From: Neocallimastix lanati (nom. inval.)
Lineage: Eukaryota > Neocallimastigomycota > Neocallimastigomycetes > Neocallimastigales > Neocallimastigaceae
Assembly: GCA_016946835.1 (NCBI GenBank)
Contig: JACVTC010000082.1
Span: forward strand, 196,001-260,000
Length of the DNA stretch: 64,000 nt
Direction: 5' to 3'
Below, one piece after another: positions 1 to 12,538 of this stretch. Numbering within the stretch: the stretch's first letter is position 1; each line of letters begins with the position of its first letter. The notes beneath the pieces were generated by a model. That model made no database searches. It had not been told where the DNA came from and saw only the letters and a list, made by a program, of their open reading frames with translations. The translations under genes were made by a program, and so were the position numbers.

Positions 1-99
1 AAAAAGACCATAGAAAAGTTTATTATTTATTGTTTTTATTTATAGTATTTTTGATAATCATTCAATCATCTAGAATAAGAAAGAACTTTCAAAGTTTTT

Positions 100-460
100 A
101 TAATAATTAAATAATAAATAATAAATAATAAATAACAATTAAATAAATAATTGAATAATAAATAATAAATAATTGAATAATAATAAATAATAAATAATAA
201 ATAATAAATAATAAATAATAAATAATAAATAATAAATAATAAATAATAAATAATTGAATAATAAATAATAAATAATAAATAATAAATAATAAATAATAAA
301 TAATAAATAATAAATAATTGAATAATAAATAATAAATAATAAATAATAAATAATAAAAAGAGTATTTATTAATAAATAATAAATAATAAATAATAAATAA
401 TAAATAATAAATAAATAAATATATAATAAATAAATAAATAAATAAAAATTTAATAAATAA
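100..460. repeat. AAATAAT heptamer tandem repeat
   Basis: A roughly 7-bp unit (AAATAAT and phase variants) is repeated dozens of times, with interspersed AATTGAATAAT variants, and grades into AAAT repeats near 400-450. It lies upstream of the first gene. The stretch 1-831 otherwise shows only A/T homopolymers and no coding signal. Confidence 0.9.
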
Positions 461-831
461 AATTAAATTAAATTTAATTTAAATTTTTTTTAATTATAAA
501 ATTTTATCTTATGTATTAAATTTCTTAAAAATCTCATTTTTATATTTAAAGAGAAAAATATTCCTATATTTTTTTTTTTTTTTTTTTTTTTTTATATTAT
601 AATTATAAAATTATTATTTATTAAAACAATTTCTTTTTAAGTTTTATTAAATTAAAAAGAATTAATAAATTTAAATTAAGATTGAATATTTACAATTAAT
701 AAAATCAAACGTTTTTATATATAATAATAAAAAAAAATTTTTTTTATTAAAAAAATTATTATTTATAAATTTACATATTATAACAAATTATTATTTATAA
801 AAACATAATCAAAATAAATAAATAAATAAAA

Positions 832-1406
832 ATGACTATTCCAGAATCATATCCAATTCATCGTTGTGTTTTCCGTAACGATCCATTTGCTCTTAAGGAA
901 ATATTAAAAGATGAAGAAATAAGAAAACATATTAATGATAGTGATAATCATCATAATACACCACTTCATTTAGCTCTTATGTTAGGTCATACTGAATGTG
1001 TCCTTCCATTAATCAATAGTGGTTGTGATATCATTTCAAATAATACTTTTGGATGGAGTCCAGTAGATGAAGCTACTATGTAAATATATATATATAAATA
1101 TAAATATATATATATTTTAAAAAAAAAAAAAAAATTTTAAAATACTAAAGTTTTAAAAAAAATTTTTTTTTATTTTTTCTTTTTTTTTTAAATAAAATAA
1201 AGGCTTGGTAATAAGGAAATTATTCAAAGATTATCTGTTTCTAAAATAACTAAATTTATTGATGAATTCTATGGTAAAGGTAGTCCACTTGAAGAATGGA
1301 ATAAAATTTTACCAAACGTTCATTTAAAACTTAGATTAAAATTCAAAAGTCCAGGTAAATAAATAAATAAAAAAAAAAAAATACTAATAGTACTTGTAAT
1401 GATTAA

Positions 1407-1443
<37 letters not shown>

Positions 1444-3165
1444 GTAATATTAGTAATAGTAATGGTAATGGTATAAATAGTTTTTTAAAAATACTAATTT
1501 TTTTACTTAAAATGTTTATGAATTATTTTTAATAATATTATAGTTCCAGTGTTAGCAGATATGTGTCCAAAAGATACTCTTGAAATTTTCAAGAATGGAA
1601 ATTGCTTTAGAATCAATACTTCCGTTGCTGGTGTTACCACAAATGGTATTCCAAAAGTTATCAAGGGAAAACACTCTTTTGTTTGTCAAATTGATAATGA
1701 AAAGGGTATATGTAAAGCTTATTTAATGGATTGTTTAAAGAAAACATATCAAGAACTTTATCCAAATCTTCCAGAATGGTGTATTAGAAATATTACTAAT
1801 TCAAATATGAATGTAAATTCTATTTACAAATTTATGATGGATTTCTCCTCTTTAACCATTAAACAAAAGAAAGGAAATTTATTGAAGAAGGGAAAGAAAA
1901 CTCTTCATTTAGAACGTGGTAAATCTTACAAAACTGATCTTTTTAAGATTAAAGGTGTAAAAACTGATGTTCGTAAAAGATGTAAAGAATCGGTTATTGG
2001 TACCTACAAAAGTGATATTAAAACAAGAGTTCTTAAAATTGAAAGTTCCGGTACTGGTAGAAGAAATTCTGTCGTTAGTAATATTAGTTCAAATTCTGAT
2101 GATAATATTCAAAGTTTCCTTCAAAGAATCGGCGATGATATTGCTAAGGCTAACAAAGGACAAACCGTTCCACCTAACAAAACCTATAGTGAACATGATG
2201 ATAATGATGATGATGATTCCGACTCTGATTCTGATATCTCTGATAACGAACAACTTCCTGTTTTTTCAGAAAAGAGTAGTGAAGAAAGTCTTGTCGTTCA
2301 AAAAAGTTTATTCCAAAAGTACATTAAACATTCTGACCCAAATGCTATGGATCCAGAAACCGATAGACATATTACTGAAATGATTCTTCGCGGTTATGAT
2401 GATGATAATAATGTCATCACTAAGGAAGATATCAAATATTTACGTGAAAACTATCCAAATTACTTAAAACACATCTTAGTTAACAACATTGAAAATAGCT
2501 CATTTGAAGCCTTAGAAAAGTTGGAATCCAATAAAATGAAAGGTAAAATCAGTAATGATGGTAAAACGGTCGTCTATGAAGTTAATGATTGCATTGATGA
2601 TACCTTAAATTGGGATGAAATTTATGAGTTAAAGCATCCAAAGGGTGAAGAAGAAGTAAAAGCAATGATTCAAAGTCAAAAGAAAATGAATAGTAATAGA
2701 CTCAAGGACTTTGATTTTGAAAAGAATAAATTAACTGAAAAGGATTATTTTGATCCATCTCAAAGTGAAAAACTTCATGTTGGTAGAATATTTGATATTA
2801 ATGAAGAAAGAAAATCATTTGATAATTCTATTAAGATGTGGATGACTCGTGAGAATGAATTCCCAATTTCATTAGATCAAATAAAACCAATTCTTTCTTA
2901 CTTCTTCTTCCTGATGTTTGAACAGATGAACATTACTAGGTCAGGAAGCAAGGATCAACTTAGTCATATTTTGAATATATATAAATCCATTCAAAGTGAT
3001 AAAAGATATCCAGTCAAGTTTGAAATTCCAATTTTACCAGTGCTTAAATTCCAACTCAAAACTATTGAATGTAATATAGATCCAAAGGTTATTCCAGAAG
3101 GAATTTTCGATGTTCCAACTGATTATGAACCTGGAGAAGTTTATCTTGAAAACAAAAAAAAGTAA
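832..3165 (+). CDS. ANKRD13-like ankyrin protein with GPCR-chaperone domain
   Basis: Three exons, join(832..1079, 1203..1354, 1544..3165), give 673 residues; phases and GT/AG borders agree. Residues about 5-85 hold ankyrin repeats (PIHRCVFRND, NTPLHLALMLGHTECV). The middle continues with WNKILPNVHLKLRLKFKSP and CPKDTLEIFKNGNCFRINTS, which match the pattern of the GPCR-chaperone domain of the ANKRD13 family in order and spacing. The C-terminus (FEIPILPVLKFQL) also fits. An acidic low-complexity insert (DDNDDDDSDSDSD) separates the halves. Animal ANKRD13 proteins bind ubiquitinated membrane receptors and steer endocytosis; that role here is inference. I see no clear ubiquitin-interacting motifs. 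The start is the first ATG, preceded by AATAAATAAAA. Downstream DNA is non-coding for 4 kb. Confidence 0.85.
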
Positions 3166-4075
3166 ATTAAAAAAAAAAAAAAGAATAACAAAAAGAAAGT
3201 AAATTAACAAAAAAAAAATAATAATAAAAAAGTTAAATAAAAATATATATATATAATTTTGGAATTAAAAAAAAAAATAATAAAAAATAAAAATAAAAAT
3301 AAGAAGTAATAAAAAATGATATTAGAAAAAAGAAATAATATAAAACAATAATTTTTTTTAAAAAAAAAAAAATAAATCAATATTTAAATTAAAGATAAAA
3401 AACAAAAACAATTTAAAAAAAAAAAAAAATTTTTTTTTAATAAATATATTTGTAAATAAATTATATAACATTATATAAAAAAAAAAAAAAAAAAGATTTT
3501 TTTTTATTTTAAAAAATTTTTTTTTTTTTTGAAAAAATTTTATTTTCAATTATTTTATTTTATTAAGACTTTATTGCAGCTTGCTTAATTATATAAATAA
3601 AAGTGCAAGAAAAAGTATTAATAATATAATAAAACCAAATAATAATATTTATAAAAAAAAATACTTATTTTAAAAAAAAATATGTATTTTAGAAAATATT
3701 TAAAATAATTAGAAATATAGAAATATAGAATTAATAATAAAAAAAAATTTAATAATTAAATAATTAAATTTAATTTTATTTAACATATAATATATAAAAA
3801 AGAAAAAATGAAAAATAAAAAATATTATAATTAAAATTTAACATAAATAAAATAAAAAAATACATATATATAAAAAAAAGAAAATATTAATTATTATTAT
3901 TAATTAATCTAAATAAATAAAGATTAAAGTTCGCAATAATTGCGGCTATAAAAAAAAAAAATTATTATTAATTTCTTTATTTTTTTTAATATGTTTTAAA
4001 AGAAATTTAATTTAATCATCATTTATAATTTATTATATAATTTATTATTTATTTTATTATTGATAAGCAAAAGAA

Positions 4076-4123
<48 letters not shown>

Positions 4124-4162
4124 GAAAGATTAAATAAATATAAATCATTCATTTTTTTTTTA

Positions 4163-4465
4163 AACAATTATTATTGCTATAATATGAGTGAAATAAATAC
4201 AATATTTATATATATATAAAAGACCACAGAGAAGACTATATTTTTTTTATTTTTTTTTCATTTTCTATTTTTATTATTATTATTATTATTATTAGTATTA
4301 ATATTAATATTATTATTTACTTCATTTACTACATTTAATTTTATTTTATTTCTACAATAATTTTTATTTTCATTTTTATTTTTATTTTTTTTTTTTTTTT
4401 TTTTAATTTTTTTCAATTTTTTTTTAACAATTATTATTGATATAATCCGAGTGAGATAAATACAA
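4163..4465. repeat. Pair of short direct repeats about 263 bp apart
   Basis: About 38 bp starting AACAATTATTATTG at 4163 recurs at 4426 with few changes; the shared core reads TATAAT..GAGTGA.ATAAATACAA. Between them are TTA repeats and poly-T. They could be remnants of a solo long terminal repeat or a small tandem duplication. Confidence 0.5.
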
Positions 4466-4694
4466 AATATATATATATATATATATTAAATTGTAATGAA
4501 ATTATTCATGGAACTGTTAAAAAAAAAAAAAAAAACATATAAAGACTCTAGAATACATTAAAATTAAAGTAGGTAATAATTCTAGTTTCTAAAAAAAAAA
4601 AAAAGGATCAACTCAACTATTTTGTTGTGGAATACTATGAAGAACTTGCCCTTGATATAACCGGCCGGCGCCCAGTTCTAATGAAAAAATATTG

Positions 4695-4727
<33 letters not shown>

Positions 4728-4900
4728 AATACTAAAATAATTCTTTTTTATCTTCCTCAGGAATCATTGAACTATTAATCAATCAAATTTCAGATTTCCA
4801 TGCCAGAAATTAAACTTCCTCTATTTCTTTCAATGAAAAATACCAAAAACAACCCGGTCCTGATGGGTATAACCAACCAAAAGAATTTTTTTTTTTTTAA

Positions 4901-4932
<32 letters not shown>

Positions 4933-5009
4933 ATTTTAGGAGAGTAGTTACTTCCTCTCAAAAAATGATCTTAATCAAAAAGTTTACTTATTCTTAATGA
5001 AGCAAAAAA

Positions 5010-5043
<34 letters not shown>

Positions 5044-5072
5044 TATTTATAATATTTTATTTTTTTTATTTC

Positions 5073-5133
<61 letters not shown>

Positions 5134-5335
5134 TAATAAAGATTTTGGGATGGTGACTTCTCTGGATATATGAAATTCGCCTTCTATTATTTCCATTGCT
5201 AAGAAAGAGAATATTTCATATTGTAATAATTAACAGTGGTAATTATTTCACTCATCAATAATTTTTTTTTTATTCTTTTAAAACACTTAAATTTCAACTT
5301 GGCATGAGCCATTGATCAAGTATTAATCAATATAC

Positions 5336-5372
<37 letters not shown>

Positions 5373-5529
5373 CTGAATTTGAAATACCTTTCAATGAATC
5401 ATTCGATTTAGAGACTATTAATGCTGGATTTATAAATCATTAATACAAATTTTTACAATATATTTAAAAGGATCAAAAAAAAAAAAAAAAAATAAAAAAA
5501 AGAAAATTAATCTATATATTATAATAGAA

Positions 5530-5965
5530 ATAGTAACTTTATTGAACTTTCAGATTCAAACTTTGCGAGTGATGAAAAAAAAAACATTGGAATGATCAAT
5601 GAGTGGATATATATATATATATATTTAATAGGAAATAGTTCAATATCTTGGATGTTCCAATTGCAAAAAAAAAAGAATATCACTTTTTATCTACTTGCAG
5701 AAGCAGAATTTATTAGGTCTTTTCTTTTCAAGAATGAATAAATACTAAACAAGGTTTATATGGTTTAAAAAAAAAATTTTTTTTTTTATCAAAGGAAATG
5801 TACAATAAAGATATAAATGTAAAAAAGAAAAAAAAAAAATTACCGTTGATAATAAAGCATGTACTTCAATGGCTCAAAATACTAATTCTAAAGGGAGGAT
5901 GTTAAGCCTATATATAGAGATACTAGATTGTAAATATATTCAAGAAGAAATTATAAATATAATTA
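5530..5965 (+). mobile_element. Decayed Ty1/copia retrotransposon, RNase H region
   Basis: Broken reading frames on the plus strand show the copia RNase H landmarks in the right order. They are SDSNFASD at about 5551-5574, SWM about 5648, and, after a one-base shift, STAEAEFI about 5691-5716. VDNKACTSMAQN follows from 5845, then KGR..SLYIEIL..KYIQEEI to about 5960. These correspond to the copia patterns (Y)SD.D(W/F)A.D, SW.S, LSTAEAEY, EDNQ.....A.NP and KHIDI.YH.IRE. Poly-A insertions and stops interrupt every segment, so this is a relic. Terminal repeats are not recognised. Confidence 0.75.
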
Positions 5966-6036
5966 ATAATAAAATAATAATAATAATAGTTAAACTAGAT
6001 TTACATAGATACATAAATGAATAAATAAATAAATAA

Positions 6037-6075
<39 letters not shown>

Positions 6076-7287
6076 AAAAGTAAAAAAATAAAATATTATT
6101 ATTATATAATACCTAAATTGTAGAGGGAAAAGAAAGGAATGTTAAGGTTTACTATGATTTTTTTTTTTTTTTTTTTTTATTATATATATATTGTACTTTA
6201 ACAATATTATAAAAAAAAAAAAAAAAAAAATTTTTTTTTATTGTTGTATAATAGATGATAAATAACATGTCAATAGCATCATCATCATAGAATAAAATAA
6301 ACAATATATAATAATAATAATATTAAAATAATGGAGACCTTTAACAATATTATTATTTTTAAACTTTAAAAAATTAATAAATTTATAATAGACATTAATA
6401 AAATAAAAAGAATTAAAGCTAATAACAATAACATCAATAATTTAGTTTTAAAACAAAAACAAACCAAAAAAAAAAAAAAAAAATAAAAAAAAAAAAAAAA
6501 AAAAAAAAAAATAAAAAAAAAAAAAAAACAACACCAAAAAGAAAAGAAAAAAAAAATTTTTTTTTTTTTTTCTTAAAGTATAATTTTATTTTTTTATTTT
6601 TATTTTTTATCATTATTTTTTTATTTTTATTTTTATTTTTTATTTTTTATTTTTATTATTATTATTTTTTTTTTTATATATATTTTTAATTTTTATTATT
6701 TATCATTATATAAATTAACATTATAATTTATTTTTTATATAATTTTTTTTTTTTTTTTTTAGTTATATATAGTTTAAATATTTATTGTTTTTTTTTTTTT
6801 TTTTTTTGTTTTTTTGTTTTGTTTTGTTTTGTTTTAAATTAATTTATATTTTAGTTGACTGGTGGATAGATTAATTTTTTTATATTTATTTATACTTATT
6901 TATTCTATATAATGGTTAAATATTGTGGTATATATATTTATATATATATATATAGTTAAAATCCATATATGAAAATTATATATATTTATAAACTATTTGA
7001 TATTTTAATTATTAAATCAAAATACTTTATATTTTTTTTTTTTTTTTTTTTTTCTTGTTTTTATATTATATATAATAAATAAAAAATATAAAAAAAAAAA
7101 AAAAGGAAAAAGTATATATATATATTATATATATATAAAAAGTATTAAAGCAATACTATTAAGCAATAAATATTTAAATTTAAATAAATTAAAAAAAAAA
7201 ATTATAAATTTTTTTTTTTTTTGTTTTTATATATTTATTAATTATATATATATACTCTTTTTTTTTTTTTTTTTTTTTCCTCCTTTA

Positions 7288-10200
7288 TTATATAGGAAGA
7301 TGTGAAGTAGAAAATTTTGTTAAATTGGAATAGCTTGAATAACTTGAATATTTAAAATTATTTAAAATGGTGGGTAAATCGGTAACTGTTGCTTTCGCTC
7401 TAGCTCTTGCATTACTTTTTGTAGTATTAGTAGAATTTGTATTGATAGCGATATTAGTATTGGTATTACAATTAGAATTTGAATTTAAAGTATTTGTCGT
7501 GGAATTCATTTGACTTTTTAAATAACTTAAAACACGATATCTGAAATTTTTCGTGGCATGAATGATGGCATCCCATTGATGGTCATCCTTTGCTTCTAAA
7601 TCGGCATGATGTTCAACTAAATATTGTACAATATTTAATGCACCATGACTAGCAGCAATCATTAACGGGGTACAACCATTATTATCTCTAACATTAATTT
7701 CAGCTCCATGTTCCACTAAACATTTAACAGCTTCCAAATGAACATTTTCTACTGCATAATGTAAGGCAGCATTACCATATATATCTTTTTCATTGACTTC
7801 TGCTCCATGTTGAACAAGACATCGAACAATACCAAAGTTTTGATTACGTGAAGCAAATATTAAGGAAGAAAAACCATAACGATTCTTTTCATTAACCTCA
7901 ATGCCAACATCAATAATAGCTTTTAGAATAATTAAATTATCATTAGCAGAGGCATAATGAAGTGCGGTATTACCTTCTTTATCTTTTACATTGGTTTGAG
8001 CCCCATGATCTAAAAAGAATCGAACCATGCGCTCATCTTCATTTCTTGCGGCATACATCAGTGGAGTAATACCATTTTTATCTTGATCATTAATTTTTGC
8101 ATTACATTCTACTAGATAATTTACAATATCAAACTTTTTATATTTTGCTGCGCAAATTAATGGAGAATCGCCATGAATATTTTTTTCATTTTGATCTGCA
8201 CCATGTTCTACCAAACACTTTACCATGTTTAAGTTACTCTTACGAGCAGCATAAACCAAATAAGTATGTCCAAATTTAATTTTCTTCTTAATATTGGCCC
8301 CATGCTCTATTAAATAATTAACAATCGCAGTTTGATCATTTTCTAATGCTATTAATAATGGTGTATTACCATCATTATCCTTTTCATTAACATTTGCACC
8401 TGCTTCAACAATATCCCTAATTATTTGATAATTTCCCTTTTTCACGGCATACATCAATGTAGTATAACCATAAAAATCTTTTTCATCGAGATTTACGCCT
8501 CGTTTTATAAGGGTTTTTAAAAGTTGATAATTATCATTGATAAGAGCGTAAGATGGAATAGTAGTACCATTATAACATTTTTCATCTATATCTGCTCCAC
8601 TTTCAATTAAATATTCTATAATTTCATTATAGCATTCATTATTAGCTATTTTTAATGCAGATTGATTTAATTTATTTTTTATATTGATATTCGCGCCATG
8701 TTCAACTAAATATTTAACAATATTAATATATCCATTTTTTGTTGCATTCATTAATGCGGTATATCCTTCAAAATTCGTACTATTCATATTAGCCCCATTT
8801 TCTACCAAAATTTTCACAATTTCAAAATAACCTTGCTCAGATGCATACATTAATGCTGTAAATCCATTACTATCATGATCATTTACTTCAACATGATGAT
8901 CAATCAAGCTTTGAATTACATCCAAAAAACCACCCTTTGCGGCATAAATTAATACCGTAAACCCATATTTATCTTTCTCATTAATATTTGCACCATGATG
9001 AATAAGACATTTTGCAATATCTAAACTTTTATTTTTAATTGAATACATCAAAGCAGTATATTGATTACTATCTTTTTCATTAATATCTGCCCCATTCTCT
9101 ACCATATAAGTAATAATTTCTAAATTATCATATTTCAATGCCAATAACAATGCTGTATTTCCATAACGATCTTTCTTATGAATATTATCACCATTAGAAA
9201 GTAAACATTTTACAAGATCTAAATTATCATTTTTTAATGCATAAGTAAACGCAGAATGGCCATCTTTATCCTTTTCATAAATATCTGCATTATTTTGTAA
9301 TAAATATTTAATAATTTCATAGTGTTCATTTTTAATGGCATACATTAATGAGGAATGACCATACGCATCTTTACTATTAATATCGATACCACGTTCTAAT
9401 AACATTTTTAGAATAGTTATATTACCTATACTTGCTGAATATGACATAATAGTATATCCAGATTTGTCTTTTTCATTAATATTTCCTCCCATCTCTATCA
9501 AATATTTAACTATTTCTAAATTCCTATATTCTAAGGCATAAGAAAGCGCTGAACAGCCGCTAGTATCTTTTTCATTAATAGACGCTCCTTTTTCTACTAA
9601 AAATTTAACTAAATCTAATTTATTATATATTGACGCTAACATAAGACTATTAAAATTATTATCATCTTTTTCATGAATATCAGCACCATGATAAATTAGA
9701 TATTCAACAATTTTTAATGAGATCTCCTCAGACTCATTCCGACTACGAATTGCTATGTATAATGCAGATTGGTTATTTACATTTTTGCTATTAATATTGG
9801 CTCCTTTTTCTATTAAAAACTGAACGGCATCAAAGTTTTTATACTCTGAAGCATAAATCAGAGGGGTATATTCTTGATGATCCTTGTCATTAATATTTGC
9901 ACCATGCTCTATTAAAAGTTTTACATAATTAAATGAACCAAGTTTTATGGCATACATTAAAGATGTACATCCATTAGAGTCTTTAATATTAACGTCTGCA
10001 TTATTTTCAAGTAAATATTGAAATATTTTAAATTTTTCAATATTAAATGCATCTTCTGCTTTTTTAAATTGGGGATCATTTGGATTAGAACGACATATTA
10101 ATGATTGCCTCTTATGAAAATATTTATGATTATAATTATCATAATCTGATTTTTTATTATTTATATTTATTATTAAAGCAGTATTACCCTGACCATCAAC

Positions 10201-11070
10201 ATTATTAATATTAGCACCATGTTTTATTATACATTGAATAATATCAAATTGATTTTCACGAATACCTAATATTAAAATTGGTGTATTCTGGTCATCAGTT
10301 TGATTTATATTTATATTGTTATCAAGTAATACTTGAATTAAATTTAATTTATGACTATGTATAAGTTGACATATTAATGTATTTTGATTAATTATATGAG
10401 TTATTGTATCTTTTGCATTATGGAGGAGAAATGGCTCTACCAGGTCAAATAGATTAGATGATGAATTTACTATTTTCATAGTAGAATTAATATTTATTTT
10501 ACCTTGTTCATATTTCAATAGTTGATTTATTTGTTTTGTTGTTAAAGGTTTATTATTTTTACTGATTGAAAGTAAATTAATAATAAATATATTATCATAA
10601 ATGCGTGATTCAAAAATTAATTTTATCATTTTTATGCTTATTGAACTATTTTCTTCAATAAGGTAATTTAAAATACATTTATCGATTTTATCTTTAAAGT
10701 TTAAATTTATCCCATGAAATAATAAAAATCTCAATATTTTTATATTCAATACTTTCTTTTTATAAATATAAATAAGAATATTATCTCCTTTATGATTAAT
10801 AAAATTGATATTTGCTTTTTTCTTTATTAATTTTTTTGCTATTTCAAAATTCTGTTTTTCCAAAGCAATATATAATGGAATACTACCATCAATGAATTCA
10901 TAATTTATATTATTATATTGTTTAAGTATGGACTGTATAACATCATTTGAAACATTATTTTCTAAAGCAAAAGTTAAAGCATCAAAAGAATTAGTACTTA
11001 CTTTTCTTATTGTAGTAGGAATAATATTCCTTGATGAATTTTTATTATTTACTTCATCTAATTTTATCAT
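7288..11070 (-). CDS. Giant ankyrin-repeat protein, 1260 residues, intronless
   Basis: One uninterrupted frame of 1260 codons. From about residue 50 to 1180 it is an almost unbroken array of roughly 30 ankyrin repeats. The consensus is close to G.TALMYA...N...IVKYLVEHGANINEKD, with a 33-residue period. Residues about 140-210 are more diverged, and a short insert (YNHKYFHKRQSLICRSNPND) interrupts the array near residue 325. The C-terminal 70 residues are Asn/Thr/Ser-rich low complexity. There is no signal peptide or membrane segment, so it is probably a cytosolic protein-binding scaffold; partners cannot be predicted. Repeats 15-30 are very similar to one another, suggesting recent internal duplication. 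Lack of introns contrasts with the conserved genes to the right. The start is the first ATG (11070), followed by MIKLDEVNNKN. Confidence 0.93.
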   Translation of the reverse strand: MIKLDEVNNKNSSRNIIPTTIRKVSTNSFDALTFALENNVSNDVIQSILKQYNNINYEFIDGSIPLYIALEKQNFEIAKKLIKKKANINFINHKGDNILIYIYKKKVLNIKILRFLLFHGINLNFKDKIDKCILNYLIEENSSISIKMIKLIFESRIYDNIFIINLLSISKNNKPLTTKQINQLLKYEQGKININSTMKIVNSSSNLFDLVEPFLLHNAKDTITHIINQNTLICQLIHSHKLNLIQVLLDNNININQTDDQNTPILILGIRENQFDIIQCIIKHGANINNVDGQGNTALIININNKKSDYDNYNHKYFHKRQSLICRSNPNDPQFKKAEDAFNIEKFKIFQYLLENNADVNIKDSNGCTSLMYAIKLGSFNYVKLLIEHGANINDKDHQEYTPLIYASEYKNFDAVQFLIEKGANINSKNVNNQSALYIAIRSRNESEEISLKIVEYLIYHGADIHEKDDNNFNSLMLASIYNKLDLVKFLVEKGASINEKDTSGCSALSYALEYRNLEIVKYLIEMGGNINEKDKSGYTIMSYSASIGNITILKMLLERGIDINSKDAYGHSSLMYAIKNEHYEIIKYLLQNNADIYEKDKDGHSAFTYALKNDNLDLVKCLLSNGDNIHKKDRYGNTALLLALKYDNLEIITYMVENGADINEKDSNQYTALMYSIKNKSLDIAKCLIHHGANINEKDKYGFTVLIYAAKGGFLDVIQSLIDHHVEVNDHDSNGFTALMYASEQGYFEIVKILVENGANMNSTNFEGYTALMNATKNGYINIVKYLVEHGANINIKNKLNQSALKIANNECYNEIIEYLIESGADIDEKCYNGTTIPSYALINDNYQLLKTLIKRGVNLDEKDFYGYTTLMYAVKKGNYQIIRDIVEAGANVNEKDNDGNTPLLIALENDQTAIVNYLIEHGANIKKKIKFGHTYLVYAARKSNLNMVKCLVEHGADQNEKNIHGDSPLICAAKYKKFDIVNYLVECNAKINDQDKNGITPLMYAARNEDERMVRFFLDHGAQTNVKDKEGNTALHYASANDNLIILKAIIDVGIEVNEKNRYGFSSLIFASRNQNFGIVRCLVQHGAEVNEKDIYGNAALHYAVENVHLEAVKCLVEHGAEINVRDNNGCTPLMIAASHGALNIVQYLVEHHADLEAKDDHQWDAIIHATKNFRYRVLSYLKSQMNSTTNTLNSNSNCNTNTNIAINTNSTNTTKSNARARAKATVTDLPTILNNFKYSSYSSYSNLTKFSTSHLPI

Positions 11071-12538
11071 TGTTCAATTATTTTTATTTATAGAATAAAT
11101 TATTTGTATAAATAAAACGATATTTATTTTTTTATAGTTAAATTAAAATGTTGTCATTAAAATTTATTTTGACATATTTTATATTATACACTTAAAATTT
11201 ATTTTTAAATTCTTATATTTTTAATTCCTTCAGAAGAAATTTATGTTTACAATTATTATTATAATTTTTTATTATTTACTATTTTTTTTTTTTATTTGAT
11301 TTAATAAATTTTACTTTTACTTTTTCTTCTTCTTCTTCTTCTTCTTCTTTCTTTTTTATTTATTTACTTCAAATTATTCTTTTATTTTCTATTTGTTACT
11401 ATTTTTTTTTTTTATTGTTTAAAATATATTACAAGATAAATTAATTAATAAATTAATTTTGACATCTAAATTTTAGAATTTTAAAATTTTAAAATTAAAA
11501 CAATAACAATTATAAAATAGAAATAAATATTATATATTATTATTTATTTATTTATAATTTATTCTTAGATTTTATATAATTTTAAATTAATCTATATAAC
11601 GCTCTTGTATCTTGTATTGGAATTTTAATTATTTATTATTTATTATATGCTTCAATTTTCTTCTTTTAATAATCTTTTTTTCTTCTTAATTTTTTATTTA
11701 CTCTTAAAATTTTCTTTTATTTGTTTATGTATTTCTTACTTCTAAAAATTTTATAATATTAAAAAAAAAAAAAAATATTAAACTTTATTATTGTGTAACC
11801 CATATTAATTATTTAGTATAATTTTTTTTTTTAGAATCTTAATATTACTATTTATAAAAATTAATAAAAATATTATAATTATATTATATAATATATTTGT
11901 AAATATTGAATATATTATTAATATATATATGTAGTTAGATTATTAGAATATACATATTATAAAACAAAAAGTGAATATTCATTTTACATTCAAGAGTTCA
12001 ATAAAAATAAAAATTTCTTATTATTAATTATAGTATTATAATTTAAGAAAAAAAGTTTAAAAATAAAAAATAAAAAAACAGTTAACGTCATTTTAAAAAT
12101 ATTAAAAAATATTAAAAAAAAAAAAAGTATTTTCACTTTAAAAGCATTAAAAAAAAAGTACCATTTTTTTTGTAATACAATATAAAAGTATAGTTAATTA
12201 TTATACATACATTATTATGTCACATGTACATATGTAATTAAAAATGTATTAAAATTTAGTATATTCTAAAATAATTTAAAAAAAAAAAATTTTTAATCTT
12301 TAATTTTTAGAAAAAAAAAAATATTAAAAAATATAGAAAAGAATATTGAAAAAAAAAAAAAATATTAATATTGAATTAAAAATATTAATATTGAATTAAA
12401 AATACTAATATTGAATTAAAAATACTATTAAATATTACAAATTATAATGTAAAAATAATATAATATAAACTAAAGTTTTTCAAAAAAAAAAAAAAAAATT
12501 AAAATAAATTATTAATAATTTTAAAAAAAAAAAAGATA
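11071..12538. other. A/T-rich intergenic region
   Basis: No coding signal. It contains a short TTC tract (about 11324-11350), poly-T and poly-A runs, and three copies of a roughly 21-bp unit containing AATATTGAATTAAAAAT at about 12360-12425. Confidence 0.75.

Larger units (their letters stand above)
3166..7287. other. Low-complexity intergenic DNA
   Basis: Long poly-A/poly-T runs, TAA and TTA triplet tracts (4078-4123, 5068-5130) and AT dinucleotide tracts dominate. Islands of more complex sequence at about 4600-4990, 5130-5330 and 5530-5970 carry no open gene. The last island is a decayed copia element, listed separately. The others (for example around 4620-4680 and 4740-4880) may be parts of the same element, but I could not place them. 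Confidence 0.7.

Noticed and set aside
1967-2383. Plus-strand frame inside the ANKRD13-like gene
   Set aside because: Shadow frame of the large third exon.
3358-4997. Short Phe/Lys-rich open frames
   Set aside because: They are products of poly-T and poly-A runs with no splice logic or homology.
5744-5770. TKQGLYGLK, resembling the copia reverse transcriptase motif
   Set aside because: It lies after the RNase H landmark STAEAEFI, which is the wrong order for reverse transcriptase, so it is probably coincidence in a decayed region.
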